Assembly (NCBI GenBank): GCA_029263195.1
Contig: JAJCXX010000016.1
Coordinates: forward strand, 1 to 64,000
DNA from: Acidimicrobiales bacterium
GTDB taxonomy: Bacteria; Actinomycetota; Acidimicrobiia; Acidimicrobiales; Aldehydirespiratoraceae
Direction: 5' to 3'
Length of the DNA stretch: 64,000 nt
Positions 1 through 9,554 of this stretch are shown one piece after another. Under the pieces are notes generated by a model that was given only the letters and a program-made list of their open reading frames with translations, ran no database searches and was not told the origin of the DNA. The first letter of the stretch is position 1. Every line of letters starts with the position of its first letter. A program made the translations under genes and the position numbers.

Positions 1-654
1 GACCGATGCACCAGCGTTCAGCACAGTGCCTCGGGCTTCGCCGGCACTCGACGTCGAAGCGTTGTCCGTATTGCCCGTGAGCACCACAACATTGGCGGCA
101 CCCGGAACCGGATCGACCATGTTGAGAACCGAGCCACGCACGCTGTCCCACAGCTTGTTGCCGCCGGAAGCGCTCAGAATGTTGGTGATGATCTCACGGG
201 TGCGGTCATGGTCATTGTTGAAGCCGACACGAAGGCGGGCGACGCCACCGGTGGTCCAGACCTCGATGTCCTCGGTTGTCGGAGCACGACGCACATAGTC
301 GTCGGCCGCGGCGATGAACGAGTCGAGAAACTCCGACGACTCGGCGCTGTTGTCGATCAAAATGACCGTTTGGACGGGAATGCCTGAAGCTGCGATTGCG
401 ACAGGCGTGTCCGTGTCGACGCTGAAGTCGGCGATGGCGATATCGACTCGCGAGGGCTGTTCGGCTGTCCGAATGACCACGTATGGATCTTCGGTCGCAT
501 CGATCATCAGCAGCTCTGGGGGCGCGGCCGGAGCCTCCGCCTCTGCCTCTTGGGCGAGAGCAGCTGGAGCGACAAACGCCGCAGCCAGCATCATCGACGC
601 GAGAAACAGCGCGAAAAGTCCTCGCCGACGAGCGACGTAAGAGGACTCGGTCAC
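1..654 (-). CDS. VWA-domain TadB-like Flp pilus assembly protein (3' part beyond window edge)
   Basis: The frame reads 218 codons from a GTG at 654 to the window edge, so the C-terminus is missing. It opens with a basic stretch and a clear signal peptide (about residues 12-36, ending APAALA), then a short acidic/proline linker. A von Willebrand A fold starts near residue 75, with strand VQTVILIDNSAES and a later VVVLTGNTD strand. The metal-site motif reads DNSAES rather than DxSxS. The GTG overlaps the TGA of tadA (GTGA), so translation is probably coupled. In many actinobacteria the gene after tadA is tadB, and some TadB proteins carry an N-terminal secreted VWA domain before the T2SSF membrane domain. 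That the missing part is T2SSF is inferred from position only. Confidence 0.7.
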   Translation of the reverse strand, partial: MTESSYVARRRGLFALFLASMMLAAAFVAPAALAQEAEAEAPAAPPELLMIDATEDPYVVIRTAEQPSRVDIAIADFSVDTDTPVAIAASGIPVQTVILIDNSAESSEFLDSFIAAADDYVRRAPTTEDIEVWTTGGVARLRVGFNNDHDRTREIITNILSASGGNKLWDSVRGSVLNMVDPVPGAANVVVLTGNTDNASTSSAGEARGTVLNAGASV

Positions 655-2105
655 TGAGCCACCATCCCGGCACCGTTGGGCTGGAACGTTTCCGGACCGA
701 GCCGGATGCCCTCAGCCGTGAGCTTCTCGGCGAACTTCGGACGAATACCCGTGGGCTTGAGCACACCGCGGTAGCGGCCGGCGTCGTCGACCCCGGCGGA
801 AAAGTCGAACATGAAGATGTCCTGGAGCGTGATGACCTCACCCTCCATACCCTGCACCTCGGTGATGTGGGTGACACGACGAGAACCATCACGCAGACGA
901 GCGATCTGAACGATCACGTCGATGGCGGAGGCCATCTGCTCACGAATCGCTCGTACCGGCAGATCGAAACCGGACATCAGCGTCAGTGTCTCGAGACGAG
1001 AGAGCGTGTCACGAGGGGTATTGGCGTGAACCGTCGTCAGCGAGCCGTCATGGCCCGTGTTCATGGCCTGGAGCATGTCGAGGGCCTCGCCGGCGCGACA
1101 CTCACCAACCACGATGCGGTCAGGGCGCATACGCAGCGAATTCTTGACGAGGTCACGAATGCTGACCTGGCCGCGACCCTCGATGTTCGGCGGGCGCGTT
1201 TCCATGCAGAGCACGTGGTCCTGATGGAGCTGGAGCTCCTTGGCATCCTCGACCGTGACGATGCGCTCGTCGGTGGGGATGAACGACGACAAGACGTTGA
1301 GCGTCGTCGTCTTACCGGTACCGGTACCGCCGGCGACAACCATGTTCAGTCGACCGACCACGCACGCCTGCAAGAAACGGGCGGCGTTGGCGTCGAACGT
1401 GCCGAAGCGGATCAGGTCGTCGACCTGGAGCGGATCAGCCTTGAACTTACGAATGGTGAGGAACGGGCCACCGATAGTGAGCGGCGAGATGATCGCGTTC
1501 ACACGGGAGCCATCGGGAAGGCGGGCGTCACACATCGGACTGGATTCATCGATACGACGACCCACCTGGCCGACGATCTTGTCGATGATGCGCCGAAGGT
1601 GACTCTCATCGACGAACGTGACGGGATCCTTGGTGAGCTTGCCGCCCCGCTCGACGTAGACCGAGTCCGGTCCATTGACCATGATTTCGGAGACTTCATC
1701 GTCACGGAGAAGAGGGTCGATCGGTCCGTACCCGAGGATGTCATCAGACACATCCTGAATCAGCTGGGCCTTGTCCGATGCCGAGAGCGGCGCCCGCTCC
1801 TGAGCAAGAGCGGCATGAAGCTGCTCGTGCACCTTCTTGCGAAGGTCCTCCTCGGACAGACGGCTGTCATAAAGGATCGGGCCGAGTTCTTCGATCAGGC
1901 TGTGATGGATACGCTGACGCAACTCATCCAACACCGGATCACGGCGGGCACCGCCGCCCGCCTTGGCGGCCTGCGCCGCCGCGGCAAGGCCACCCTGGAC
2001 ACCGCCCGCGCTTCCTCCGGCCGCAGCAGGAGCTGGGGCGGCGGGCGGGTTGGAATCGGACTCTGCGCCCTGCTGCACTTCGTGCAGACGCTTGTACAAA
2101 CTCAT
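651..2105 (-). CDS. cpaF: Flp/Tad pilus secretion ATPase TadA (CpaF)
   Basis: A 484-residue hexameric ATPase that would power assembly of Flp-type pili at the inner membrane. The first 50 residues are an Ala/Gly/Pro-rich linker. The PilT/VirB11 N-terminal domain follows ([15 protein letters not shown] near 140-155). Walker [10 protein letters not shown] lies at about 259-267, and the Walker B/Asp-box region [12 protein letters not shown] near 330 is followed by the arginine/histidine segment [19 protein letters not shown]. Length is normal for TadA. It sits 26 bp downstream of cpaE and overlaps the next gene by 4 nt, in the order cpaB-cpaE-cpaF-tadB. The long antisense frame over the same region is a GC-rich shadow. 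Confidence 0.96.
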   Translation of the reverse strand: MSLYKRLHEVQQGAESDSNPPAAPAPAAAGGSAGGVQGGLAAAAQAAKAGGGARRDPVLDELRQRIHHSLIEELGPILYDSRLSEEDLRKKVHEQLHAALAQERAPLSASDKAQLIQDVSDDILGYGPIDPLLRDDEVSEIMVNGPDSVYVERGGKLTKDPVTFVDESHLRRIIDKIVGQVGRRIDESSPMCDARLPDGSRVNAIISPLTIGGPFLTIRKFKADPLQVDDLIRFGTFDANAARFLQACVVGRLNMVVAGGTGTGKTTTLNVLSSFIPTDERIVTVEDAKELQLHQDHVLCMETRPPNIEGRGQVSIRDLVKNSLRMRPDRIVVGECRAGEALDMLQAMNTGHDGSLTTVHANTPRDTLSRLETLTLMSGFDLPVRAIREQMASAIDVIVQIARLRDGSRRVTHITEVQGMEGEVITLQDIFMFDFSAGVDDAGRYRGVLKPTGIRPKFAEKLTAEGIRLGPETFQPNGAGMVAQ

Positions 2106-2131
2106 CGATGCTCCTCAGATCCGGGGAGGGA

Positions 2132-3424
2132 TTACTTCTTGCGACGGCCAGAGGTGGCCGCTGGCGCATACAGGCTGGCGAGCTCTTCGAGTGACTTGGC
2201 CACTCCAGAGCGGGGGGCACTCTGAACCACGGGTACGCCGCGGTTCACAGATTGGGGGACGACGATGTCGCTCGGAATCAGGATGTCGGCGCTGACCTGA
2301 AGGGTTCGCTCGACTTCGGTGACGTCGAGCTTCACCTTCGAGTTGGCCCGGTTCAAGATCAGACGCAGCTTCTCCATCGGCGTGTTGAGCAGCCGTAGGG
2401 TCTGGAGACCGATCTTCACGTTCTTGATGTTGGGAATGTCCATTCCGGCCACCAGCAACACGTCGTCGCTTATCTCGATCATCCCCAGCACCACGTCGTT
2501 GAAGTAGGCAGGGGTGTCGACGATGACGTACGAGCAGAAGCTCTTGAGAACCTCGATGATCCGCACCATCTCCGCGGCGCCGATCTGATCGGCGAATGCG
2601 GGCTCGAGCGGAGCGGGAAGGATCTTGAGGCCCGACGACTCGTGGGTGATCAACAAGCTCTGGAGCAGGCTCGGATCGAGCCGGTCGAGCGAGCTGACCG
2701 CGTCGACGATCGTGTGTTGCGGGGCGAGCTTGAGCATCACGGCGATGTCACCGAACTGAAGGTCGGCGTCAACCAGACACACTGGCTTCTCTGACCGCTG
2801 GGCCAGAGCCACACCGAGATTGGTTGCGATCACCGACTTGCCGGCACCTCCCTTGGTGGAGAACACCGTGATGACGTGCGCCAAATCGCCGTCGGTCTCG
2901 AAGGCCGGCGGGTCGTCTGGAGTCGCAGCAGCCGGAGTGGCGAGTCCGGGTGACACTCGAGCTATCGCCTCCGATAGCTGAGTTCGATCGGCCGGGGCAG
3001 CAAGCACATCCTTCACACCGGCGCGAAGCGCCTGCTGGAGAAGGTTGGTGGTGAGTTCCTCAGCGATGAGGATTGCGCCAATTTCGCGATGCTTGTGCAG
3101 AAGATGCTCGATGTTCAACACCGGGTCATCGACCGCGCAGGTCGGTCCGAAAACCAACACGATCGGCTCGCCGTTCAGGAACGGGACCAACTCCTCGGTG
3201 CCGGCGAACGAACTGATGTCGTCACCTAGCTGGGCGAGGATGCGTTTGCGGGCGAACTCGTCGGGGTCGATGACCACAACGTTGACGCCCGAACTGTCGA
3301 AGGTTCGACCACTCGGCGATACCGGTGCAGGCGTGACTGGTGACGCCTCCTCGATCTCCGGAGAGCTGTCCACTTCCGGGATTGAGCTGGTGTCGTCGGT
3401 GAAGAAGTTCGACATGGTGGTCAT
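2132..3424 (-). CDS. cpaE: CpaE/TadZ-like MinD-family ATPase of the Tad pilus
   Basis: A 430-residue polar localisation ATPase. The start is taken as the ATG at 3424, which overlaps the cpaB TGA as ATGA; a second Met three codons on is also possible. Residues 1-45 are acidic and Ser/Pro-rich. Residues about 46-150 form a receiver-like domain (VVVIDPDEFARKRIL) that lacks an obvious full phosphorylation pocket. Residues about 180-420 form the MinD/ParA fold with deviant Walker A KGGAGKS (about 191-197) and CLVDADLQFGDIAVML. The C-terminus is basic (GRRKK). Proteins of this family place the Tad machine at a cell pole; that role is inferred from the family. Confidence 0.93.
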   Translation of the reverse strand: MTTMSNFFTDDTSSIPEVDSSPEIEEASPVTPAPVSPSGRTFDSSGVNVVVIDPDEFARKRILAQLGDDISSFAGTEELVPFLNGEPIVLVFGPTCAVDDPVLNIEHLLHKHREIGAILIAEELTTNLLQQALRAGVKDVLAAPADRTQLSEAIARVSPGLATPAAATPDDPPAFETDGDLAHVITVFSTKGGAGKSVIATNLGVALAQRSEKPVCLVDADLQFGDIAVMLKLAPQHTIVDAVSSLDRLDPSLLQSLLITHESSGLKILPAPLEPAFADQIGAAEMVRIIEVLKSFCSYVIVDTPAYFNDVVLGMIEISDDVLLVAGMDIPNIKNVKIGLQTLRLLNTPMEKLRLILNRANSKVKLDVTEVERTLQVSADILIPSDIVVPQSVNRGVPVVQSAPRSGVAKSLEELASLYAPAATSGRRKK

Positions 3425-4374
3425 CCCTCCCAGATCGCCTGGCAGCTGTAGCCGGTGAGCAATGCCGTCTCGTCTTCGGCGAGTCCGCCAGTGTCGCCGG
3501 CCACGTAGCCGTCGACCCCATACGGGGTGAGGCACTCAGGCAGCTCTGCTGGAGTCGGTCCCTCGATGACCTCGGTGGACAGAGCCGGGAGAGGCTCAGC
3601 CTGGTAGTCCTCAGGGAGAAGGGTCAGATACATCAGCGTCGGGTCGAGGGAAGTGATGATCTGGGCGGCCTCGTTGGGGACCATGAAGGTGATGGTGCCG
3701 CCAACGGGGACGAGCGCCGCTTCGGAGGTCTGTCCGGGCTGGAGGGCCTGACGGTCGCCAATGGCGAGGATCTTCACTCGCTGGAAGACGTAGCGCGACG
3801 GCTGGGAGTAGGAGCAGTACTCCTGGGCCGGCTCGGCCTCCAGCCCGATCGTCGTGGTGGGAGGAGCGTCGGCGTTCGTGTCCTCCTCTTCGGTGTCGCC
3901 GCAACCGAACCCGGCGTCGTTGACCATGATGTTGACTTCGTCTCCGGGCTGGAGATATCCGCCAACGGCCCGAACCTGGGCGACCGAAACCGATACGGCC
4001 ACCTGGCCACTTGGTATCTGGTCCTTGAATGACTGCTGGATCACGGTCGGATCGACAAAGAGCCCGCGGACGATTATTTGATTGCGCGGTATGTCGCTCA
4101 GGGCGACCAGTCCGGCGAGTTCATCGGTGCCTTCGGCCGGGATGTAGGTCGATGGCCGGATCTCCAGCGGGATCTCTTTCACCTCCACAGCCTGTAGAGC
4201 ATCAGACGCCGGTGTCCCTTGGGGAATGTCGGCGGTGGCGATCAGAATCTGGACGGGCTGTGCGTCTTGATACACACCGTCCTCGATTCCGCGGATATAG
4301 CTGAGCAATGCAAAGCCGGCAAAGGCACCTACTGCTATTGCTGCTACCAAGATGAGTGTTTTTCGTGAACCCAC
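3421..4374 (-). CDS. cpaB: CpaB/RcpC-type pilus assembly protein with SAF domain
   Basis: A 317-residue protein starting at a GTG (4374) preceded by GAGGG six bases upstream. A longer reading to 4494 adds 40 residues with no family character and is rejected. One N-terminal membrane segment (TLILVAAIAVGAFAGFALL) is followed by a SAF domain (VLIATADIPQGTP type, about residues 40-110). An RcpC-like beta region carries Cys residues (CGDTEEEDTN, QEYCSYSQP). CpaB is thought to be a periplasmic or extracytoplasmic partner of the pilus channel; in a monoderm cell it would face the wall. It is first in the visible operon and overlaps cpaE by 4 nt. Confidence 0.9.
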   Translation of the reverse strand: MGSRKTLILVAAIAVGAFAGFALLSYIRGIEDGVYQDAQPVQILIATADIPQGTPASDALQAVEVKEIPLEIRPSTYIPAEGTDELAGLVALSDIPRNQIIVRGLFVDPTVIQQSFKDQIPSGQVAVSVSVAQVRAVGGYLQPGDEVNIMVNDAGFGCGDTEEEDTNADAPPTTTIGLEAEPAQEYCSYSQPSRYVFQRVKILAIGDRQALQPGQTSEAALVPVGGTITFMVPNEAAQIITSLDPTLMYLTLLPEDYQAEPLPALSTEVIEGPTPAELPECLTPYGVDGYVAGDTGGLAEDETALLTGYSCQAIWEG

Positions 4375-4547
4375 GGGACCCTCGTTTGTCGGGAGACGAC
4401 CTTCCGCGAACCTGTCGGCTGCTCTCACTCGTATGTGAGGCATTCGACCCGGGACCACGGACCACCGCGCATAGTTCGCGCGGCTGATTTCCATCTCGTC
4501 GGCACTTCGGGGCGAGGTCTTGATGCGTTGTGCCGCTCCGGGACCTC

Positions 4548-4584
4548 AAAAAGCCGGATGGGGCACCCGTTTGGGTGCCCCATC
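4548..4584 (-). terminator. Rho-independent terminator downstream of rpsA
   Basis: A perfect 12-bp stem (4557-4568 with 4573-4584) closes a GTTT loop. On the minus strand it is followed by CGG and five T (4552-4548). It lies 37 bp beyond the rpsA stop and separates rpsA from the pilus operon. The 4385-4545 stretch before cpaB presumably holds the pilus promoter, but I see no convincing hexamer pair there. Confidence 0.9.
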
Positions 4585-4621
4585 TCGTTGACTCGGTGAC
4601 GGGCCGGATCGGCCCGGTGGA

Positions 4622-6142
4622 TCAGGTTTCTTCGGTGTCTGCCACGGCGTCGACGGCATCACCGTCGGTTTCGACAGCAGCTTCGACGGCGGTCTCCTCG
4701 ACTACCTCAGCGACAGTCTCCTCGACTACCTCAGCGACGGTCTCCTCCGCGACGGTCTCCTCGACCGTTTCGACATCGACTTCTTCCTCGACCTCGACAT
4801 ATTCGTATTCGGTACCGTCGTCGTCGGTGCCGCTCTCTCCAACAACAGCGGTCTCGTCGTCGTCGGTGCTGGCGTAGTACTCCTCCCAGGCCTGCTGACC
4901 TTCGGAGTCGTTCTCGCCACCGATGAAGTTGCCTTCGGTGTCGTAGGCGTGCTCACCGAAGTGCTCCTGGTATTCGGCTGCCACCTGACCGCCTTCAGCG
5001 GCCTGCTTGATCGACAAGCTGATGCGGCGGCGCTGCAGATCGAGATCGATGATCTTGACCCAGAGCTCTTCGCCGGGGGTGACGACCTGTTCGGGAAGAT
5101 CGATGTGGTGGGCCGACATCTCCGAGATGTGGACCAGACCTTCGATGCCGTCGCCAACCTGAACGAACGAGCCGAACGGAACCAGCTTGGTGACACGGCC
5201 GTAGACCAGTTCGCCAACTCGATGGCTTCCGGCGAACTCCTGCCAAGGATCCTGCTGGGTGGCCTTGAGCGAAAGGCTGATTCGTTCGCGGTCGAGATCG
5301 ACCTCGAGAACCTCGACTTCAATTTCGTCGCCAACGGAGACGACAGAACTCGGGTGGTCGACGTGCTTCCATGACAGTTCGGAGACGTGGATGAGTCCGT
5401 CCATGCCGCCGAGATCGACGAACGCACCGAAATTGACCACCGACGAAACGACACCGGTGCGGCGCTCGCCGGGCTTGAGATCGTCGAGGAACGCCTCGCG
5501 CTGGTCGCGCTGGGTCTCTTCGAGCCAGGCTCGGCGCGAGAGCACGACATTGTTGCGGTTCTTGTCGAGCTCGATGATCTTGGCGTCGAGTTCCTTGCCG
5601 ACATAGGGCTGAAGGTCGCGCACCCGACGGAGCTCCACGAGAGAGGCCGGAAGGAAGCCACGAAGGCCGATATCCATGATCAGGCCGCCCTTGACGACCT
5701 CGATGACCAGACCCTTGACGACGCCTTCGGCTGCCTTGACGTCCTCGATGCGGCCCCAGGCACGTTCGTACTGCGCCCTCTTCTTTGAAAGGACGAGACG
5801 TCCTTCCTTGTCTTCCTTGGTGATGACGAGAGCTTCGATCTTCTCGCCCATCGACACGACCTCGGACGGGTCGACGTCGTTGCGAATCGACAGCTCCCGG
5901 GCGGGTATGACGCCTTCGGACTTGTAGCCGATATCGAGTAGGACTTCGTCGTGGTCGACTCTGACCACGGTGCCTTCCACGAGTTGGCCGTCTTCGACGA
6001 GGACCATCGTGGAGGTGTACGCCTCTTCGATGTCGACACCCTTGAGATCGGTGTCGATTATCTGGCGAGGGGTATAGGTGCCATCGGCATTGAATGTGCC
6101 GAACTCCGATTCGGAGGCGGCGGGAACGTTCTGATCTGACAC
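4622..6142 (-). CDS. rpsA: 30S ribosomal protein S1
   Basis: A protein of about 506 residues with four S1 RNA-binding repeats, recognisable from GQLVEGTVVRVDHDEVLLDIG, the second repeat ending NNVVLSRRAWLEE, GVVSSVVNFGAFVDLGG and GRVTKLVPFGSFVQVG. The four-repeat form is usual in Actinobacteria (Escherichia has six). The start is uncertain: GTG 6142 gives VSDQNVPAASES; ATG 6184 and ATG 6235 are in frame, and none has a strong ribosome-binding site. The last 80 residues are a highly acidic Glu/Val/Thr tail partly made of a tandem 24-bp repeat. A terminator follows directly. Confidence 0.95.
   Translation of the reverse strand: MSDQNVPAASESEFGTFNADGTYTPRQIIDTDLKGVDIEEAYTSTMVLVEDGQLVEGTVVRVDHDEVLLDIGYKSEGVIPARELSIRNDVDPSEVVSMGEKIEALVITKEDKEGRLVLSKKRAQYERAWGRIEDVKAAEGVVKGLVIEVVKGGLIMDIGLRGFLPASLVELRRVRDLQPYVGKELDAKIIELDKNRNNVVLSRRAWLEETQRDQREAFLDDLKPGERRTGVVSSVVNFGAFVDLGGMDGLIHVSELSWKHVDHPSSVVSVGDEIEVEVLEVDLDRERISLSLKATQQDPWQEFAGSHRVGELVYGRVTKLVPFGSFVQVGDGIEGLVHISEMSAHHIDLPEQVVTPGEELWVKIIDLDLQRRRISLSIKQAAEGGQVAAEYQEHFGEHAYDTEGNFIGGENDSEGQQAWEEYYASTDDDETAVVGESGTDDDGTEYEYVEVEEEVDVETVEETVAEETVAEVVEETVAEVVEETAVEAAVETDGDAVDAVADTEET
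4692..4739 (-). repeat. Two tandem 24-bp units in the acidic tail of rpsA
   Basis: Two consecutive 24-bp units differing only at the last base encode the near-identical peptide VAEVVEET twice. A related, shorter unit follows at 4740-4770. The unit length is a multiple of three, so slippage would keep the frame. Confidence 0.9.
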
Positions 6143-6256
6143 GGTTGGCTGCTTTGTAGAGGGAATAGGGTCACGACGCGGCATCGGGCCACGAAGGGTC
6201 GTCGGGAGACGACCTCCCAACGCTATCCGCCTCATCCACAGGCAACACCCGGAGGC

Positions 6257-8926
6257 TCAGCCTTTGGCTCCAGCCCAGGTGGAGGCCACGTTGAGGTCGA
6301 CCTCGAGCGGGACCCTGAGTTGGTAGGCGCCGATCATGGTTGACCGCACCAACTCGGTGACCTCGTCGACCTCATCGAGCGCTGACTCGACGAGGATCTC
6401 GTCGTGGACCTGCAACACGATTCGGCTACGAAGCTCCGCTTCTTCGAGCCCGGCATCGAGACGTATGAGTGCCACCTTGAAGATGTCGGCGGCAAGTCCC
6501 TGGATCCCTGCATTCATGGCCTGGCGTTCCCCGGCCTGGCGGATCTGGCGATTGCCGGAGGCCAGCTCCGGGATCTGACGCCGACGACCGAACAAGGTCA
6601 GGGTGTAGCCCTTGGATCGGGCCTCGGCGATGGTCTCATCCATGTAGGACCGCACCGAGGGAAACTGCTCGAAATACGAATCGAGAATCTCACCGGCTTC
6701 TCCTGTGGGGATATTGAGCCGTTGGGCCAAGCCGTAGGCCTCCATTCCGTAGGCCAGGCCGTAGGAAACCATCTTGGCCTTGGAACGCATTTGATGGTCG
6801 ACTTCTGCCGGCGACACGCCGAAGACCCGCGCCGCGACGGTGGTGTGAATATCGTCTCCTGCCTCGAATGCAGCGATCAGGCCGGGATCCTCGGCCAGAT
6901 GGGCGATGCATCGCAGTTCGATCTGGTCGTAGTCCGCGACCACGAGAAGGCTTCCCTCCGGGGCCACAAATGCCGTTCTGAACACCCGGCCCCGTTCGGA
7001 TCGCACCGGAATGTTGTGGAGATTTGGGGCATCAGAGCTCAGGCGGCCGGTTCGGGCCACGGTCTGGTTGAACGTGGCTCGGATTCGTTCACCCGGCCCG
7101 ACCTCGGCCAGGAGGCCCTCGCCATAGGTGGACCGCAGCTTCTCGAGTTCGCGGTATTCGAGCAAGTGCTCGATGATCTCGTGATCGCCCCGAAGCCTTT
7201 CGAGCGACTGGGCATCAGTGCTGAACCCGGTCTTGGTCTTCTTCTGGGGGGTCAGGCCCAGCTCTTCGAACAGAACCTCTCGAAGCTGTTTGGTCGAGTT
7301 GACGTTGAAGTCGTGGCCGGCATCGGCGATCACCGCCGCACGCAGACCGGCGGCACCTGAGTCGAGTTCGTCGCGGATACGGGTGAGGACGGCACGGTCG
7401 ACTCCGATACCGATGCTCTCCATGCGGGACAGGACCCTCACCAACGGGATCTCGAGTTCGTCGTGAAGGTCGTGGAGTTCAAGGGCCCTCATCGCGTCGC
7501 CCATCGGACCCACCAGCCGGTCAACAGCCAGAGCTTGTCGGGCCATTTGGAGATAGTCGGGCTCGGTCTCACCTGTGAGATCGAGTTGCCCGTCGGGCGG
7601 ACCTGACTCCGGGAGTTCGAGTCCGGCGAATCGACCGAGGATGTCGGCTATTTCGTAGGAACGGTGGGCGGGGTCGATTAGGTAGGCCGCCAACCGGGTG
7701 TCGAAGACCAGCCCCCTCATGTCGATCCCGACCTCGAGAAGTTGCCGTATGGCGGTCTTGGCGCCGTGCATGGCGATACCCGGCCCGTCAACCGATGCGA
7801 ACTCGGCGAGCGCCGCCTTGACGTCGTCGTCCTCGAGTATCCCGCCCGGGATGAACACCGTTCCGGCCATCGGCGGGTCGACCACGATCACCAGCCCGAG
7901 TGCGATGTCGTCCATCGCGACAGCCACTGGCCCGGAGCCCGATGATTCGCCGGCTTCGGTCATTGCCGCGATCGCTTCCGACGCGGAGTCGGCCACAGCG
8001 ACCTCCGCCTCGAGGACCACGGACGCTGCCCCCGACGATTCATCGGTGTCGAGTCCGTCGACCACGGCGGCCAATCTCCGGTGAAGGTTGCGGAATTCGA
8101 GGAAGTCGAACAGTTCCCGCACCGCTACTTCTTCGACATCTCCCCGGACAAGGTCGGCGACCCCAATCGGCAGTTCTACGTCGCGGACCAGGGTCATCAT
8201 CTCGATGTTGCTGCGGACCTTGTCCTGGCTGGCAGCGAGGTTCTCGCGGAGCTTCGGCGTCAGCTCGTCGAGGCTGGCGTAGATCCCGTCGATGCCGCCC
8301 CGTTCGTTGATCAGCTTCGCGGCTGTCTTCTCCCCCACCCCGGGGACTCCGGGCAGATTGTCCGACGGATCTCCTCGCATCGCTGCGTACTGCACGTAGT
8401 CGACCGGATGGACGCCGGTGCGCTCGAAGATTCCGGCTTCGTCGTAGAAGGCGTAGTCGGAGACCCCGCGCTTGTTGTAGAGGACCTTCACATGGGGGTC
8501 CTCGACCAGTTGGTAGCTATCGCGGTCGCCGGTGACGATCACGACGTCGTCGCCCCGGTCGCGCCCTTCGGTGGCGAGCGTGGCGATGATGTCGTCGGCC
8601 TCGAACCCCTTGAGGTCGATCGACTGGATCGCGAGAGTGTCGAGGAGTTGACGAACGAGTCCCATCTGCTGAATCAGGATGTCGGGGGTCGCGTCGCGGT
8701 TGGCTTTGTAGCTGGGAAGCGCCTCGTGCCGGAAGGTCGGCTCACGGCGATCGAAGGCAACGCCGAGCAGATCAGGCTGGTGGTCCTTCAGCAGATTGAT
8801 GAGCATCGACGTGAAGCCGTACACGGCATTGGTGACCTGACCCGACGCTGTGGCCATGTCGGTCGGGAGCGCGAAAAAGGCCCGATACGTGAGTGAATTT
8901 CCATCGATCAGCATCACCTTCGACAT
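6257..8926 (-). CDS. polA: DNA polymerase I
   Basis: An 889-residue family A polymerase used in repair and Okazaki-fragment processing. The 5' nuclease domain is at about 1-300 (MLIDGNSLTYRAFFAL, GVAFDRREPTFRH, IVTGDRDSYQLV). The middle domain corresponds to the 3'-5' exonuclease but lacks the DxE pair; only the FDTRLAAYL strand is left, so proofreading is probably absent. The polymerase domain has motif A VADYDQIELR, motif B KMVSYGLAYG and motif C VHDEILVE (about 840-847). Tyr722 in motif B is the residue that permits dideoxynucleotide use; Escherichia has Phe. The start is an ATG with TAGGGT 8 nt upstream and no Shine-Dalgarno. Confidence 0.97.
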   Translation of the reverse strand: MSKVMLIDGNSLTYRAFFALPTDMATASGQVTNAVYGFTSMLINLLKDHQPDLLGVAFDRREPTFRHEALPSYKANRDATPDILIQQMGLVRQLLDTLAIQSIDLKGFEADDIIATLATEGRDRGDDVVIVTGDRDSYQLVEDPHVKVLYNKRGVSDYAFYDEAGIFERTGVHPVDYVQYAAMRGDPSDNLPGVPGVGEKTAAKLINERGGIDGIYASLDELTPKLRENLAASQDKVRSNIEMMTLVRDVELPIGVADLVRGDVEEVAVRELFDFLEFRNLHRRLAAVVDGLDTDESSGAASVVLEAEVAVADSASEAIAAMTEAGESSGSGPVAVAMDDIALGLVIVVDPPMAGTVFIPGGILEDDDVKAALAEFASVDGPGIAMHGAKTAIRQLLEVGIDMRGLVFDTRLAAYLIDPAHRSYEIADILGRFAGLELPESGPPDGQLDLTGETEPDYLQMARQALAVDRLVGPMGDAMRALELHDLHDELEIPLVRVLSRMESIGIGVDRAVLTRIRDELDSGAAGLRAAVIADAGHDFNVNSTKQLREVLFEELGLTPQKKTKTGFSTDAQSLERLRGDHEIIEHLLEYRELEKLRSTYGEGLLAEVGPGERIRATFNQTVARTGRLSSDAPNLHNIPVRSERGRVFRTAFVAPEGSLLVVADYDQIELRCIAHLAEDPGLIAAFEAGDDIHTTVAARVFGVSPAEVDHQMRSKAKMVSYGLAYGMEAYGLAQRLNIPTGEAGEILDSYFEQFPSVRSYMDETIAEARSKGYTLTLFGRRRQIPELASGNRQIRQAGERQAMNAGIQGLAADIFKVALIRLDAGLEEAELRSRIVLQVHDEILVESALDEVDEVTELVRSTMIGAYQLRVPLEVDLNVASTWAGAKG

Positions 8927-8945
8927 GGCTGACGACCCTACTCAC

Positions 8946-9554
8946 TCACGGGCTGAGCGACCCCTCCAACACCTCGGAAGCCACGTCGACCATCTTCCGA
9001 CGCCCCGACATGGCGGTTCGCTGAATGAAGCCGAAGGCATCGGCCTCGCTGAATGAGTGGTGGTCGATCAGATGACCCTTGGCCTTCTCGATCAATCCAC
9101 GGTCGCGCAGCCGACGTTGGAGGTCGTCGACATGGCCCTCCGCCGCCTGCAGATCGCGGAATCGAGCCCGGGCCAATTCGACCGCCGGTATCAGGTCCGA
9201 TCGCCGGTAGGGCTTCACGAGATAGGCCATCACCCCCGCGTCCTTGGCATCAGCTATCAGCTCGCGTTGACCGAAAGCCGTGAGAATCACCACCGCCGAC
9301 GAGCCCACCTCAGATATCTGACGGGCGACATCTATCCCGCTGGCTCCGGGCATTTTGATGTCGAGCAGTGCTACGTCGGGCTCGAGTTCGGTCGCCAATC
9401 GGATCGCGTCGTCTCCTCGGCCGGTGGACGCGACCACCTCGTAGCCCTCGGATTCGAGTGTCTCGACGAGATCAAGACGAATAATCGCCTCGTCTTCAGC
9501 CACCAGCACACGTATCGCCGCCGCAACGGGCGAATCCGCCGGCGTTTCGCTCAC
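8946..9554 (-). CDS. ANTAR-type response regulator (PdtaR/AmiR-NasR family)
   Basis: A 202-residue two-domain regulator. The receiver domain (about 14-130) has the acidic pocket AEDEAII, phospho-Asp in VALLDIKMPG and Lys in YLVKPY. The C-terminal ANTAR RNA-binding domain (about 145-195) shows LRDRGLIEKAKGHLID and FIQRTAMSGRRKM. ANTAR regulators bind paired hexaloop hairpins in mRNA leaders to stop termination. The mycobacterial PdtaR answers to the PdtaS kinase, but no such kinase is in this window. It overlaps the upstream coiled-coil gene by 4 nt, so the two are co-translated. Confidence 0.9.
   Translation of the reverse strand: MSETPADSPVAAAIRVLVAEDEAIIRLDLVETLESEGYEVVASTGRGDDAIRLATELEPDVALLDIKMPGASGIDVARQISEVGSSAVVILTAFGQRELIADAKDAGVMAYLVKPYRRSDLIPAVELARARFRDLQAAEGHVDDLQRRLRDRGLIEKAKGHLIDHHSFSEADAFGFIQRTAMSGRRKMVDVASEVLEGSLSP

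Noticed and set aside
483-2225. Long plus-strand frame of 580 codons opposite cpaF
   Set aside because: It mirrors cpaF codon by codon (third-position GC on the real strand), has no family motifs, and cpaF is certain. Many other long antisense frames in this window were dismissed for the same reason.
4692-4770. CRISPR-like direct repeats
   Set aside because: The units are adjacent without spacers and lie in frame in rpsA, coding for the acidic tail.
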